From positions 1 through 52,067 of IMG/VR virus record IMGVR_UViG_3300006108_000019: 52,067 nucleotides of DNA. The stretch is one strand, 5' to 3'. Shown here piece by piece: positions 29,071 through 38,070 of this stretch (its first letter is position 1; the number at the start of each line of letters is the position of its first letter). The DNA is from a virus. The position numbers were made by a program, and so were the translations under genes. The notes beneath the pieces are model-generated. The model was not told the origin of the DNA. It did not search any database and saw nothing but the letters and a program-made list of their open reading frames with translations.

Positions 29071-29586
29071 ATGTCATACACACAAGTTCAAAATCCATCA
29101 GGTATAGTCCTTAACATTTCCGGCATACCTATTACAGATTTCGACCCAGAAGCTGGTATCGTATTGGACGACACTGTTCGCTCAATGCTTGCGCTTGGAA
29201 CAACAGCCACCCAACCAACATTTGCTGGCACTGTAAAAACAACTATTTCGTTTTCATTAATGTCATGGTCTCCTCAATCGGGATATTTAAGTGCATTATT
29301 GCAGGCATTGCAAGATTTAAGCGGAGTATTACCATCGGTATTATCATCCATTCCCGGCGTTACCGCGGCTAGTGTTTTTCAAACGCCATTTTTTACACTT
29401 GGCTTTAAAAATAACCCCAGTTTTTTGGTTCTTTCAGGCACATATACTATTCAGAAACAATTTAGTAATTTTAAAATCCCCACCGGCGCGGAAAACACTC
29501 CTCCACGCGAATGGGTTTTTGAAATACAACAAGCCATTCCTTCGTTGCTTGGCGCTACTGGCTCTAATTATGGCTCAGGATCATAA
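29071..29586 (+). CDS. Tail tube protein, DUF3277-like, 171 aa
   Basis: MSYTQVQNPSGIVLNISGIP, ITDFDPEAGIVLDDTVRSML, FSLMSWSPQSGYLSALLQAL and NFKIPTGAENTPPREWVFEI. Size, beta-rich content and position after the sheath fit the inner tube. Confidence 0.8.
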   Translation: MSYTQVQNPSGIVLNISGIPITDFDPEAGIVLDDTVRSMLALGTTATQPTFAGTVKTTISFSLMSWSPQSGYLSALLQALQDLSGVLPSVLSSIPGVTAASVFQTPFFTLGFKNNPSFLVLSGTYTIQKQFSNFKIPTGAENTPPREWVFEIQQAIPSLLGATGSNYGSGS

Positions 29587-29589
29587 AAC

Positions 29590-29970
29590 ATGAATGAAGA
29601 ATTAAATGAATTAATTGAAGAGCTAAAGAAACAATACAAGATTGAAGCTAGTGGTCGTTATGCTTTATTTAATAAAGATGCTTCTGGCCCAGTGTTTGAA
29701 TTACTTCCTTTTGATGCCATGACTTACTATGAGGTTTCTCAAAATATCGAAACAGAAGATGTTCAAAAACTTATTGAATTGGTAGGTTCTTGTGGCTTGC
29801 TTGTTTATACTGATGCAAGAGGGGCTATTGCAAAATTAAATACAATTTATTTAAGAAATTATTTGAAATCGCCAAGTTGCCCTAAAGATTTTTTATTTAA
29901 ATTAAAAGCATTTCTTAGCTTTGGTCTTTATTTGACGATGCAGGAAATGGACGATTCAAAAAAAAACTAG
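29590..29970 (+). CDS. Tape-measure chaperone, short (zero-frame) form, 126 aa
   Basis: MNEELNELIEELKKQYKIEA; helical, ends QEMDDSKKN at TAG 29968-29970. Located between tube and tape measure. The last codons A-AAA-AAC form a slip site producing the longer form below. Confidence 0.85.
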   Translation: MNEELNELIEELKKQYKIEASGRYALFNKDASGPVFELLPFDAMTYYEVSQNIETEDVQKLIELVGSCGLLVYTDARGAIAKLNTIYLRNYLKSPSCPKDFLFKLKAFLSFGLYLTMQEMDDSKKN

Positions 29971-30173
29971 ACTCAGCAAAAGTAACGATTAGTTATTGGG
30001 AGCAGGGCGAGCAAAAGGAAAAAACAATTCCTTTTAAAAACGTGCTTTTTGAGGCGGTTAGATATAGACTATTAACTCTTGACGAGATTGAAACATTTCC
30101 AGCGGCTAAAATAAAGCTGCTCTATGAAGCCATAGAGTTTGCTCGTTCAGGAAAAACGGCGGAAGATGTTTAA
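29590..30173 (+). CDS. Tape-measure chaperone, -1 frameshift form, about 194 aa
   Basis: At heptamer A-AAA-AAC (29961-29967) a -1 slip puts ribosomes in a frame that is open for 68 codons (CTA GAC TCA ...: LDSAKVTISYWEQGEQKEK ... LLTLDEIETFPAAKIKLLYE) and ends at TAA 30171-30173, directly before the tape-measure ATG. This is the G/GT arrangement of lambda and E/E' of P2. The extension has no start codon of its own near the junction. Confidence 0.85.
29961..29967 (+). promoter_or_regulatory. Programmed -1 frameshift site A-AAA-AAC
   Basis: Canonical X-XXY-YYZ heptamer in zero frame, extended to nine A residues, 1 nt before the TAG. P- and A-site tRNAs re-pair fully after slipping. Confidence 0.85.
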
Positions 30174-31463
30174 ATGTCAGAAGATTTAAAGATTGGATTA
30201 CAGGTAGAGTTCGATGAAAAATCGGCATTAGCTGCCATATCAGCCAAAGTTCAAGAATTCAATAGCAAATTATCTTCAATATCTTCATCTGCCGCATCAT
30301 CTGTCCGACAACAATATGAAAGAATATCTCCAAAATTAAAAAGTCGCTCTTATGATAGCGTTTCAGGTTCAAGAAGTTCAAAATCAGAACCTAAGGATGA
30401 TGAAGATTCTAAGGGAATTAATAAGACAACAAAAGCCTATATAAAATCACTTGATAAATCAACTAAAGCCCAGGAGAAAGTCACTAAGCAATTAAATAAG
30501 CTCGCTGGGGCGGATACAAATGAACCATTATTTAGAAGAAGAAATAAATGGGAACGATTAAGCACATTCTTTGGTGGAAGTTTATTAAATGCGGATAAAT
30601 CAACAACCATAAAAGGCGCGGCAGGACTCGCGGCAGGTGGCGCATCAATTCTTTCATCTGGCGCAGGTGTCGGCTCTTTTGTGAGTGCTTTATTTTCAAA
30701 TCCAGTTACAGCGGCCGTAGCTGTAGCAGTTGCTACCGCAGCTCTTGCAACCCTTGGAACATACAAGGCTGCAAAGCAAGACTTTGTTTATTATTCTAAC
30801 GAAGGCAATACAGGGCTCTCTGCTGGCGCATTAAAAATATTAGATAAGGGATTGCCTGGGCAAGCTGGACAGGAATTGACCGCCGGATTTAATGCTAATG
30901 CCATTAATTACGCCTCATCAAATCGTTTTGCACCTTCAAATATTGCCCAAAATCTTGCGATGACAACGGCGAAATTTAAAGGCTCACAATATCTTTTAAA
31001 AATATTAGGGAAAAATGAAACAGGAACAAAATTAATACAAGATGTATTGACGCAAACATTACAAAATTATCAATCAGGAGCGTTTGGAAAGTTTGGAAGC
31101 CCAGAGGCAAAGTTAACCGCAAATGGAATATTACAAGGCGCATTGCCTGGCACTAACTATTCTGATTTTATTGAAGCAGCATCACAAAAGGGGGGCGGTA
31201 ATGTTTCACAACTCATTAAAAACATTAATAATCCTGATTATCTGAATAAACACGCAAAGCTATTAAGCCAATCTAGCGTTCTTACTGACACCCAAGCCGG
31301 AGCAAATATAAATTTAGAAGCATCGAATATATTACATGAGACAGCAAATTCTATTCAAAATTCCGTTAACAAATTTGGAAGGTATGTCGATAAATTAGCA
31401 GCAAATCAACCGCAAAACTTTAATCCTTATGGGTTTTCCGGACTTGGAGTAAATGGCTCATGA
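30174..31463 (+). CDS. Tail tape measure protein, 429 aa
   Basis: Starts MSEDLKIGLQVEFDEKSALA; Ser/Lys-rich helical N-terminus, an Ala/Gly/Val hydrophobic stretch at about 148-195 (TAAVAVAVATAALATLGTY), then GLSAGALKILDKGLPGQAG. Preceded by the frameshifted chaperone. It is short for a myovirus, predicting a short tail. Confidence 0.8.
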   Translation: MSEDLKIGLQVEFDEKSALAAISAKVQEFNSKLSSISSSAASSVRQQYERISPKLKSRSYDSVSGSRSSKSEPKDDEDSKGINKTTKAYIKSLDKSTKAQEKVTKQLNKLAGADTNEPLFRRRNKWERLSTFFGGSLLNADKSTTIKGAAGLAAGGASILSSGAGVGSFVSALFSNPVTAAVAVAVATAALATLGTYKAAKQDFVYYSNEGNTGLSAGALKILDKGLPGQAGQELTAGFNANAINYASSNRFAPSNIAQNLAMTTAKFKGSQYLLKILGKNETGTKLIQDVLTQTLQNYQSGAFGKFGSPEAKLTANGILQGALPGTNYSDFIEAASQKGGGNVSQLIKNINNPDYLNKHAKLLSQSSVLTDTQAGANINLEASNILHETANSIQNSVNKFGRYVDKLAANQPQNFNPYGFSGLGVNGS

Positions 31464-32014
31464 GCTTATTTCAATTAGATAATATAGTGTCACTTCAAGA
31501 AGAGCTTTATCCAGCAGGCCCGATTGTTGTCGGAGGATTGAGTTTTCAAATAGCAATACCGCAAAGAGAGGTGTTTGTATATGATAATGTCAAAACAAGC
31601 TATACTGTGCCACAGCAAGCAGATAGAGCAGATAGTATTTATAGAAACCCAAATGGGTTTGTCCTTGAGGGAATAATGGCTTTTTCCCTCATCAATGGGA
31701 ATCCTGTAACCGTGCTTGACTTGTTACCAAGTTTAGGTCAGGCTGCCCTTGGAATAAATCAGGCTGGAAATATTTTATCCACTATTCAAGCTCAGTTTCA
31801 AACCTGCGTAAACTCAAGCTCAACTTTTTTACTTTCTACGACATGCAGCCAAGAACAGCAATCATTTTCAATAACTCATGCGGAGCTTGAAAGAAATTAC
31901 AAAATGGCAAATTGCTTTTTAGTAAGATTATTTCTTGATGAGGTTATCGTTGGCGCAACCCCAATTTCAAATACATTGGTTTCACCATCAGCCGGAAGAG
32001 ATTACGCATCATGA
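31460..32014 (+). CDS. Baseplate/tail-hub accessory protein, 184 aa
   Basis: MSLFQLDNIVSLQEELYPAG, IAIPQREVFVYDNVKTSYTV and ITHAELERNYKMANCFLVRL. First gene after the tape measure, ATGA-coupled on both sides. Function inferred from position. Confidence 0.6.
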   Translation: MSLFQLDNIVSLQEELYPAGPIVVGGLSFQIAIPQREVFVYDNVKTSYTVPQQADRADSIYRNPNGFVLEGIMAFSLINGNPVTVLDLLPSLGQAALGINQAGNILSTIQAQFQTCVNSSSTFLLSTTCSQEQQSFSITHAELERNYKMANCFLVRLFLDEVIVGATPISNTLVSPSAGRDYAS

Positions 32015-32328
32015 GCTATACAAATATCACATCCCCTTATAAAATAGTTACTAGATTAGCCAATGGAAATAATAATGTAACACTTTCAACAAAAACAGGC
32101 TTAGTACTTAATTTTTATTTTTTCTGGAATCGTCAAAATAATTCAATTACTTTTGATTTAACAAGCCCATCAATATCTGGCCCTATACAGAATGTTTTAT
32201 TCAATTTAACGCCCAACATGATATATCCATTTCAGTCATCCATCGGCACTCTTTTTGTTAGCGGAAGCTTTCCAACAATAGACACCATTGATAAAAGTGC
32301 AATATTATATTTTGAGGAGGCTATATGA
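32011..32328 (+). CDS. Baseplate plug-like protein (DUF6983-like), 105 aa
   Basis: MSYTNITSPYKIVTRLANGN, LNFYFFWNRQNNSITFDLTS and IGTLFVSGSFPTI. Size and pattern resemble the small plug protein between tube and hub in Pam3-type baseplates. Confidence 0.6.
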   Translation: MSYTNITSPYKIVTRLANGNNNVTLSTKTGLVLNFYFFWNRQNNSITFDLTSPSISGPIQNVLFNLTPNMIYPFQSSIGTLFVSGSFPTIDTIDKSAILYFEEAI

Positions 32329-33311
32329 GTATGCCGCCTTGGTCAAGAGGTTGGTCTTTTGAGGTGTATACCGATCAAACATTAACCACATTGGTTTGGA
32401 GTTTTAACTCTATTGATTACGCAATCAATAGCATGGGCTATTATAAAATGAAGAATACAAACTATATGAACATGGATTTCACGGTAATTCCCATAGCTTA
32501 TAACGGTGTCCCAGCGTCTGGCTCTTGGAGTTTTTATAATATGCCTACTCAGATAGCACAATCTATCGCGGAGGGAATGTACGTTGTTTTTGGTGTTGGT
32601 CAATTAGACCCATCAACAATTCTTACGGCATTCCAAGGGTTTGTTAGGACAAATGTAACTTGGTTTAATAAATATCCAAGCCCTAATGCCGTTACAAATA
32701 TTACAGCTTTATCTGGAACAGTATTTCAATATTCTTTAACCAAGCAAGGTATCACGATAGACCTTCCTAAAGGAACGGTAGCGTCTGCATTAAGTCCGTT
32801 GATAAATGCTCTTGGTATATCTGGTTTTAATACGTTTGGCGGTGTTGGTGATTATCCATTTCCACCAACAAAAATAGTGGCTCAAGAATGGTTTAATGCT
32901 TTGAATCAATTTACTTATATTGCACAAGCAAACTATACTTATGATCCCATAAAAAATTTTCTGAATGTTTACCCAACACATAAGATACCAAGCCAGAACT
33001 ATGGTGATGAAACGCAGATACCAATACCACTAACAAACCTTGTTGAATATCCGGTAATTGATGGATACACCTATTTATTAACATGCTCAAAACTTATAGA
33101 CACAAATTTGATAAAGTTTGGAGATGTTATCCAAGTGGATACAAGTCTTATTCAATATCAAAATGTTGGTGCAACAACCTCGTCTCAACAAGGTCTAAAT
33201 AATGCTATCCAAACTAGTAATTTTTTTGTTTATGGCATTCAATTTTCTGGCCAATTAAGAGGCGGAGATAATTCATGGCTTCAAAATATAACTGGCGTCC
33301 TTCAGGAGTAA
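32325..33311 (+). CDS. Baseplate hub protein (gp27-like), 328 aa
   Basis: MSMPPWSRGWSFEVYTDQTL, TVASALSPLINALGISGFNT, WFNALNQFTYIAQANYTYDP and GIQFSGQLRGGDNSWLQNIT. Beta-rich hub-type domains located just before the spike gene. Would form the trimer joining tube and spike. Confidence 0.65.
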   Translation: MSMPPWSRGWSFEVYTDQTLTTLVWSFNSIDYAINSMGYYKMKNTNYMNMDFTVIPIAYNGVPASGSWSFYNMPTQIAQSIAEGMYVVFGVGQLDPSTILTAFQGFVRTNVTWFNKYPSPNAVTNITALSGTVFQYSLTKQGITIDLPKGTVASALSPLINALGISGFNTFGGVGDYPFPPTKIVAQEWFNALNQFTYIAQANYTYDPIKNFLNVYPTHKIPSQNYGDETQIPIPLTNLVEYPVIDGYTYLLTCSKLIDTNLIKFGDVIQVDTSLIQYQNVGATTSSQQGLNNAIQTSNFFVYGIQFSGQLRGGDNSWLQNITGVLQE

Positions 33312-33314
33312 ATT

Positions 33315-34031
33315 ATGTTATCTAGCAACGCACCAAAATTTCAAGGAATACGATCAAGAACCATAAGCTATGAGCAGATAAATGAAATAATGGCATCTTA
33401 TATAAACACTATTTTTATAGGTGATGTTTTATCTTTCGACCCAACAACATCAACTGCGGTGATTGATGTCCATAACTCAAAGCCATTCAACTCTCAAATC
33501 GTTGAAAATAATAGCAATCCATCGGGCGTTCCTGGATTTTGGTTTCAGCCAATTGGGCAGATAACGCTAAGATGTTTTTGTCCTGCATTTATCGAGGCAA
33601 CACCACAAGTTAATGATACTGTAATATGCTTTGTTCCTCAAAGCTCTATTGAAGCTTACTTTGATGGCTCTGTAAGCAATTATGGTGGAAGATATAATAT
33701 TGGAGAGGCTCTAGTTTTCCCAATAAAGACGGGGTATTCAACATCAAATACCTTAACAATAAATCCTAATTATGCTAATATAACAAATGTAATTGTTAAT
33801 GCGGAAAACCTAACCATTAATCCTAGTGAAGAATTAGCTTTAGCGGCTGTCACAAAAATTAATACGAACAAGTTTTCAGTAACAAATGAAACGGGAGAAT
33901 TAATAACAATTCTCTCTACGGTTTTGAATGCTATAGCTGCGATTGTTCCAGTGCCGGGAACTCCCCTAGATACAACAGCGGGGGGCGCAATAACTTTGGC
34001 CGCAACAGAATTAGAGACTTTTATATCATGA
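33315..34031 (+). CDS. Central spike protein (Gp138/gpV-type), 238 aa
   Basis: IFIGDVLSFDPTTSTAVIDV and LRCFCPAFIEATPQVNDTVI are OB-fold segments. The C-terminal half (LTINPNYANITNVIVNAENL ...) looks like a repetitive beta-helix. Place between hub and gp25 fits the membrane-piercing spike. Confidence 0.72.
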   Translation: MLSSNAPKFQGIRSRTISYEQINEIMASYINTIFIGDVLSFDPTTSTAVIDVHNSKPFNSQIVENNSNPSGVPGFWFQPIGQITLRCFCPAFIEATPQVNDTVICFVPQSSIEAYFDGSVSNYGGRYNIGEALVFPIKTGYSTSNTLTINPNYANITNVIVNAENLTINPSEELALAAVTKINTNKFSVTNETGELITILSTVLNAIAAIVPVPGTPLDTTAGGAITLAATELETFIS

Positions 34032-34381
34032 TAGATTTTTTAACATCGCAAGGGTTTTATGTGTATAACAATACAACCAATGATTTTAAAATTATTGATA
34101 ACGATCAAGAAATTCTTCAGAGAATGACAAACTCTATTACCGTAGAGTCTTCTCAATGGAAAATATATCCAGAAGCAGGGCTTCCTTGGAAAGAACTTCA
34201 ATCAAAAAGAGCATCTTTTAATACTGTTCAAAATACGGTGACAGCGCAATTAAAAAAAGACCAAAACTATACAAAGATAAAGTCTATAAAAAGGTATTAT
34301 GAAAATGGAGTTTTTTCAATGAATATAAATATTGTTATTAATAATACAGATTACAATATAAATGCGAGCACCCTATTATGA
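34028..34381 (+). CDS. Baseplate wedge protein (gp25/gpW-like), 117 aa
   Basis: NTTNDFKIIDNDQEILQRMT, WKIYPEAGLPWKELQSKRAS and YYENGVFSMNINIVINN. Length and order (spike, gp25-like, J-like) are canonical. Confidence 0.72.
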   Translation: MIDFLTSQGFYVYNNTTNDFKIIDNDQEILQRMTNSITVESSQWKIYPEAGLPWKELQSKRASFNTVQNTVTAQLKKDQNYTKIKSIKRYYENGVFSMNINIVINNTDYNINASTLL

Positions 34382-35580
34382 TAAGTTATCCAAAGTTACT
34401 ACAACAAATTCAAGATATATTTAAAACAACTATTTCCGAGGATATTGATTTTACTTCAACTTCTAGCGCTTCATTTTTATGTGGTTCTATTGCTGAATGC
34501 GCTTTTTTAATACAGCAACAACAAAATATATTTCAAAACACTTGGAACGTTAATACTGTTTCTGGCGCAGCGCAAGATATGAATACTGGCTGGTTATTTA
34601 ATCTCCCTAGAGTTTGTCAAAATATTAAATTTACAGCAACTCTATTTAATAATGGATCTGGAAGCACAATAAATATAACAACATCAGATTTGTTTACCTA
34701 TACAAACTCAAATGGAGTTTATAATTTTACAGTTACACAAAATGTTGCTATTGCAAACAACGCAACTGAAAATGCTGTAATGATTTTTGTTGGCATTAAT
34801 TATACTAATTTACCAATAATTCCATCAGGAACTTTGTTCTTCAATGCTAATAACCCACTTTTACAGTGCACTTCAACCGAGGAATTTGACCCATCCTTCG
34901 AGTCTGACGAAGAATATAGAATAAAACAAGAGACTATTTTTGACAGAGGACTTTATGGAATGCCGTTGGCAATTAAATATGCCCTTGAATATAGCTTGTA
35001 TGTTAATAAGTGCGAGGTTTATTTTGGAAACATAGTTAATGGGCCATACAATATAGATGGAAGTGCTGGAACGTACTCACTTCCTTATGGGCAAATATTG
35101 GTTCTGGCATCAGGAGATTATATTGGAGTTGGCAAAGTTTTAGCCGTGCAAAATCAAGTGGCTAACTTAATATTAGGCGCAATAGATCCATTGAACATAA
35201 CTTATGTAGCAGATGATTTTGAAAATCAAGTTAATACTACGGCGACATCACCAAACGGACAGCCATGGGATATAACTTATTACACATCAATACCAAACAA
35301 TACTTCTATTGAAATAACTTTTAGTACCCAAGAAATTCCACAGTATTCAAGTAGTGATGTTGAAAACCTAACCGCATTAATACAAGCTTATGTTGATGGA
35401 ATAAGGATTGGCTATCCAATCTATACAGGTCAAATTTCAACGATATTTGCAAATTATAATCCATCAATAAATGCCCCTATAATTTCTATCGTAATTAATT
35501 CTGTTGAAGTCTCTGATTTATTTACACAAGACCCAGACCAAGAGTTTATTTTTGAATCACTAAGCTTGGTATATGAATAA
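34378..35580 (+). CDS. Baseplate J-like wedge protein, 400 aa
   Basis: AAQDMNTGWLFNLPRVCQNI, ESDEEYRIKQETIFDRGLYG, MPLAIKYALEYSLYVNKCEV and LIQAYVDGIRIGYPIYTGQI are the conserved blocks of the J/gp6 family. ATGA coupling on both sides. Confidence 0.85.
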   Translation: MISYPKLLQQIQDIFKTTISEDIDFTSTSSASFLCGSIAECAFLIQQQQNIFQNTWNVNTVSGAAQDMNTGWLFNLPRVCQNIKFTATLFNNGSGSTINITTSDLFTYTNSNGVYNFTVTQNVAIANNATENAVMIFVGINYTNLPIIPSGTLFFNANNPLLQCTSTEEFDPSFESDEEYRIKQETIFDRGLYGMPLAIKYALEYSLYVNKCEVYFGNIVNGPYNIDGSAGTYSLPYGQILVLASGDYIGVGKVLAVQNQVANLILGAIDPLNITYVADDFENQVNTTATSPNGQPWDITYYTSIPNNTSIEITFSTQEIPQYSSSDVENLTALIQAYVDGIRIGYPIYTGQISTIFANYNPSINAPIISIVINSVEVSDLFTQDPDQEFIFESLSLVYE

Positions 35581-36362
35581 TGTATATATATTTTCAAAAA
35601 TCATTAAGTAATTTCATTCCAACATATTGGAATACACAAGCTCCAAACCCATTGCCAAAGCCATACCAAGAAGGGTTTACTTTTTATACTCTGAACGACA
35701 TAGTATCAACTCTTTATATTTGGCTTCAGACACAGCAGTCAGGGCAAGTTGTTGAGGATATTGTTCCTAATACAGATTTGAATTATGGAATAACCTGCTG
35801 GGAAGCCACAGTAAATGCTATATATAATAAAACATTTCCTAATGCGCCAGTTCCAGAATGGATTAATCCAAGTAACGATCCAATAATTACTGAAAAAACA
35901 CAGGAGGAATGGAGGCTCCAAATACTTTCATTTATTGGAAATATAATAAATCTCCCACCGTTTTTCATAAAAATATTCATTGGATTTACATTATCCGTTG
36001 CTCCAAAAGACATGCTAGGATTTCCAAATTCAAATTACAAATTAGGACACGGAACAGCAAGAGATTATCTATATGATTATCTAACCTCACAACAATATGC
36101 TGGAGCAATATTAGCTAGAAAACTAACAATTTACTCTACAGCGAGCATCCCAAATATTATTTTGGCCGTATCATACATTACTCTTCTTCCGGCAGAAAAT
36201 ATTTCCATTTCATTACTTGGGAACGAGATAACGGTTTCAATCACTGGGACGGCAACAAACCTAGTCTATATAGAAGCAATTATTAATTATAGAGACCAAT
36301 TTGGCGCACCTTTATATCCACTTCCCTCTTATGGGAACTTAATATTCGAGTATTTACCATGA
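35580..36362 (+). CDS. Baseplate protein, DUF2612/tail-protein-I-like, 260 aa
   Basis: FIPTYWNTQAPNPLPKPYQE, TEKTQEEWRLQILSFIGNII and ARDYLYDYLTSQQYAGAILA. Follows J-like and precedes the fibre, the usual position for the protein that links wedge to fibre. Confidence 0.65.
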   Translation: MYIYFQKSLSNFIPTYWNTQAPNPLPKPYQEGFTFYTLNDIVSTLYIWLQTQQSGQVVEDIVPNTDLNYGITCWEATVNAIYNKTFPNAPVPEWINPSNDPIITEKTQEEWRLQILSFIGNIINLPPFFIKIFIGFTLSVAPKDMLGFPNSNYKLGHGTARDYLYDYLTSQQYAGAILARKLTIYSTASIPNIILAVSYITLLPAENISISLLGNEITVSITGTATNLVYIEAIINYRDQFGAPLYPLPSYGNLIFEYLP

Positions 36363-37483
36363 AAAAAAAATTAGATCTAAATGAAAATAAACCATTAACA
36401 AAGCTTGCAAAAGTTAAAGCTAAAAAACCAAAATCAATTGGTAGCGGTCCATATACGTTAAAAATTACACCTAGCGAATTTGACGCAGGACAATTAAACC
36501 TTGGAAGTCCCATATTAAATCAATTACAAACTGAAGGATGGAAAGGTGGGGATGGATTAGACGCTTTATCATTAAATAATTTCATTTTGCAAGGATCTAA
36601 TTTTGGAACATCTTTTAAGCCATTAAAAATTGTAAATGCAAATATTAATATCCCAAGCGTTGACACTGGAAATAACTATAAGGCAGACTGGTACTATCTA
36701 TTTAATATTATAGCAACAGGATTAACCATAAATCTTAATATTGATATATTGGTTGATAGCTCTACGGTTACATTTTTTAATGCCACAGGATTAAATGTAA
36801 CAATCAATATTTTATCTGACAATGGAAATTCTACGGCATTAATACCTCCAGCGGCATACCTAGATATTACCCTGGTCACCTCCTCCCCATATCTCTATAC
36901 CACAATCTATAGGCAAGTGGGAATACAAGGTATTTTAGTTGGAGATTGCAAAGTTAGCAGTGTTCCTGGAGATCAATTACCGAACTTTATGATGATGGAT
37001 GGAAGAGCTATTAGCAGAGAAACTTATGCTTATTATTTTAGTTTAGTTGGAACAACTTATGGAGGGGGGGATGGTTCTACAACGTTTAATATTCCTACCC
37101 AAACTGGCAATATGATAATTGGCTATAATGAGACGTATCTACTAGGGTCTCCTGGAGGCTCTGCTACAAGTGCATTAACATCACCTAGCCAGCTAGTTTC
37201 CCATACACATGCAGTTAACGATCCAACACATCCTCATGCTGTAACTCAAACACCACATACACATGATGTTGACCCAATCGGATCCGCTGGTGGAGTCTCT
37301 GGAAACCAAGTTGGAAATGGTAATAGTGGCGACAAAGGACTTCAAGCGGTAACGGCCTCAAACGCTAACATAACAATTAATAATGCAGCCACAGGGATAA
37401 CCATTGACTCAACGGGGTCAGGCGCCCCATTTGACACAATTAGCCCATACAACCCATTAAATACGCTTGTGCGCGTGCTTTAA
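36359..37483 (+). CDS. Tail fibre/collar protein with HxH metal motifs, 374 aa
   Basis: A basic N-terminus (KLAKVKAKKPKSIGSGP) and beta-rich shaft precede a tail-collar domain: DGRAISRETYAYYFSLVGTT, YGGGDGSTTFNIPTQTGNMI. HTHAVNDPTHPHAV and TPHTHDV are His clusters that bind iron in trimeric fibre tips. End LNTLVRVL is typical. Likely the receptor-contacting fibre or short fibre. Confidence 0.8.
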   Translation: MKKKLDLNENKPLTKLAKVKAKKPKSIGSGPYTLKITPSEFDAGQLNLGSPILNQLQTEGWKGGDGLDALSLNNFILQGSNFGTSFKPLKIVNANINIPSVDTGNNYKADWYYLFNIIATGLTINLNIDILVDSSTVTFFNATGLNVTINILSDNGNSTALIPPAAYLDITLVTSSPYLYTTIYRQVGIQGILVGDCKVSSVPGDQLPNFMMMDGRAISRETYAYYFSLVGTTYGGGDGSTTFNIPTQTGNMIIGYNETYLLGSPGGSATSALTSPSQLVSHTHAVNDPTHPHAVTQTPHTHDVDPIGSAGGVSGNQVGNGNSGDKGLQAVTASNANITINNAATGITIDSTGSGAPFDTISPYNPLNTLVRVL

Positions 37484-37516
37484 ACTTGATACAATTATAG
37501 TAGTTAGGAGATTATT

Positions 37517-38059
37517 ATGGCATTATTAGATTTTACGCCCTTTGATACAACGCTATCTCAGTCTACGCTTTCTGTTCAGGAGGGTATTTTACCCCCCCCA
37601 CAAAATGGAAATGCGATTGCTGTTTATTTAACAGCAACAGCTACCGCGACTCCAGTGGTCTCAGAAACGCCTATTCTATTAAACATAGCCTCTGGCAGCG
37701 TTTATTTTTCACTCCAAGGCTCTCAACCTATTTATGTTTCATTTATTAGTGGCGATTTAGCTGGATTTCCTACAGAGAACGGACAGTCTGTTTCTACCCA
37801 AGGGCAATGGGTATATCCCAATACTCCACCTACGAAATGTGGATTTTCATTACAGGCAGGAAATTACAGTTTTTCAAGTCCCCCAACAATATTTGCTTCT
37901 ATTGAAGCCCCTATAGGTACAACGGTAATAAATATATTAAATGTCTACCAATATCCCAATACACAAGCCACGCAACAAATTAATGTTCTTGGGAATGTTT
38001 TTACAGACCACGAAGGTCGCGTAGTTGAAGATTTTAACAACAATACTTTTATAGATTAA
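37517..38059 (+). CDS. Unknown tail-associated protein, 180 aa
   Basis: MALLDFTPFDTTLSQSTLSV with AGGAG upstream; beta-rich, few charges. Lies between two fibre genes, so likely a fibre connector or virion component. The ATACAATTATAG motif before it matches the one before 21439. Confidence 0.6.
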   Translation: MALLDFTPFDTTLSQSTLSVQEGILPPPQNGNAIAVYLTATATATPVVSETPILLNIASGSVYFSLQGSQPIYVSFISGDLAGFPTENGQSVSTQGQWVYPNTPPTKCGFSLQAGNYSFSSPPTIFASIEAPIGTTVINILNVYQYPNTQATQQINVLGNVFTDHEGRVVEDFNNNTFID

Positions 38060-38070
38060 AGAGGTTTTTT

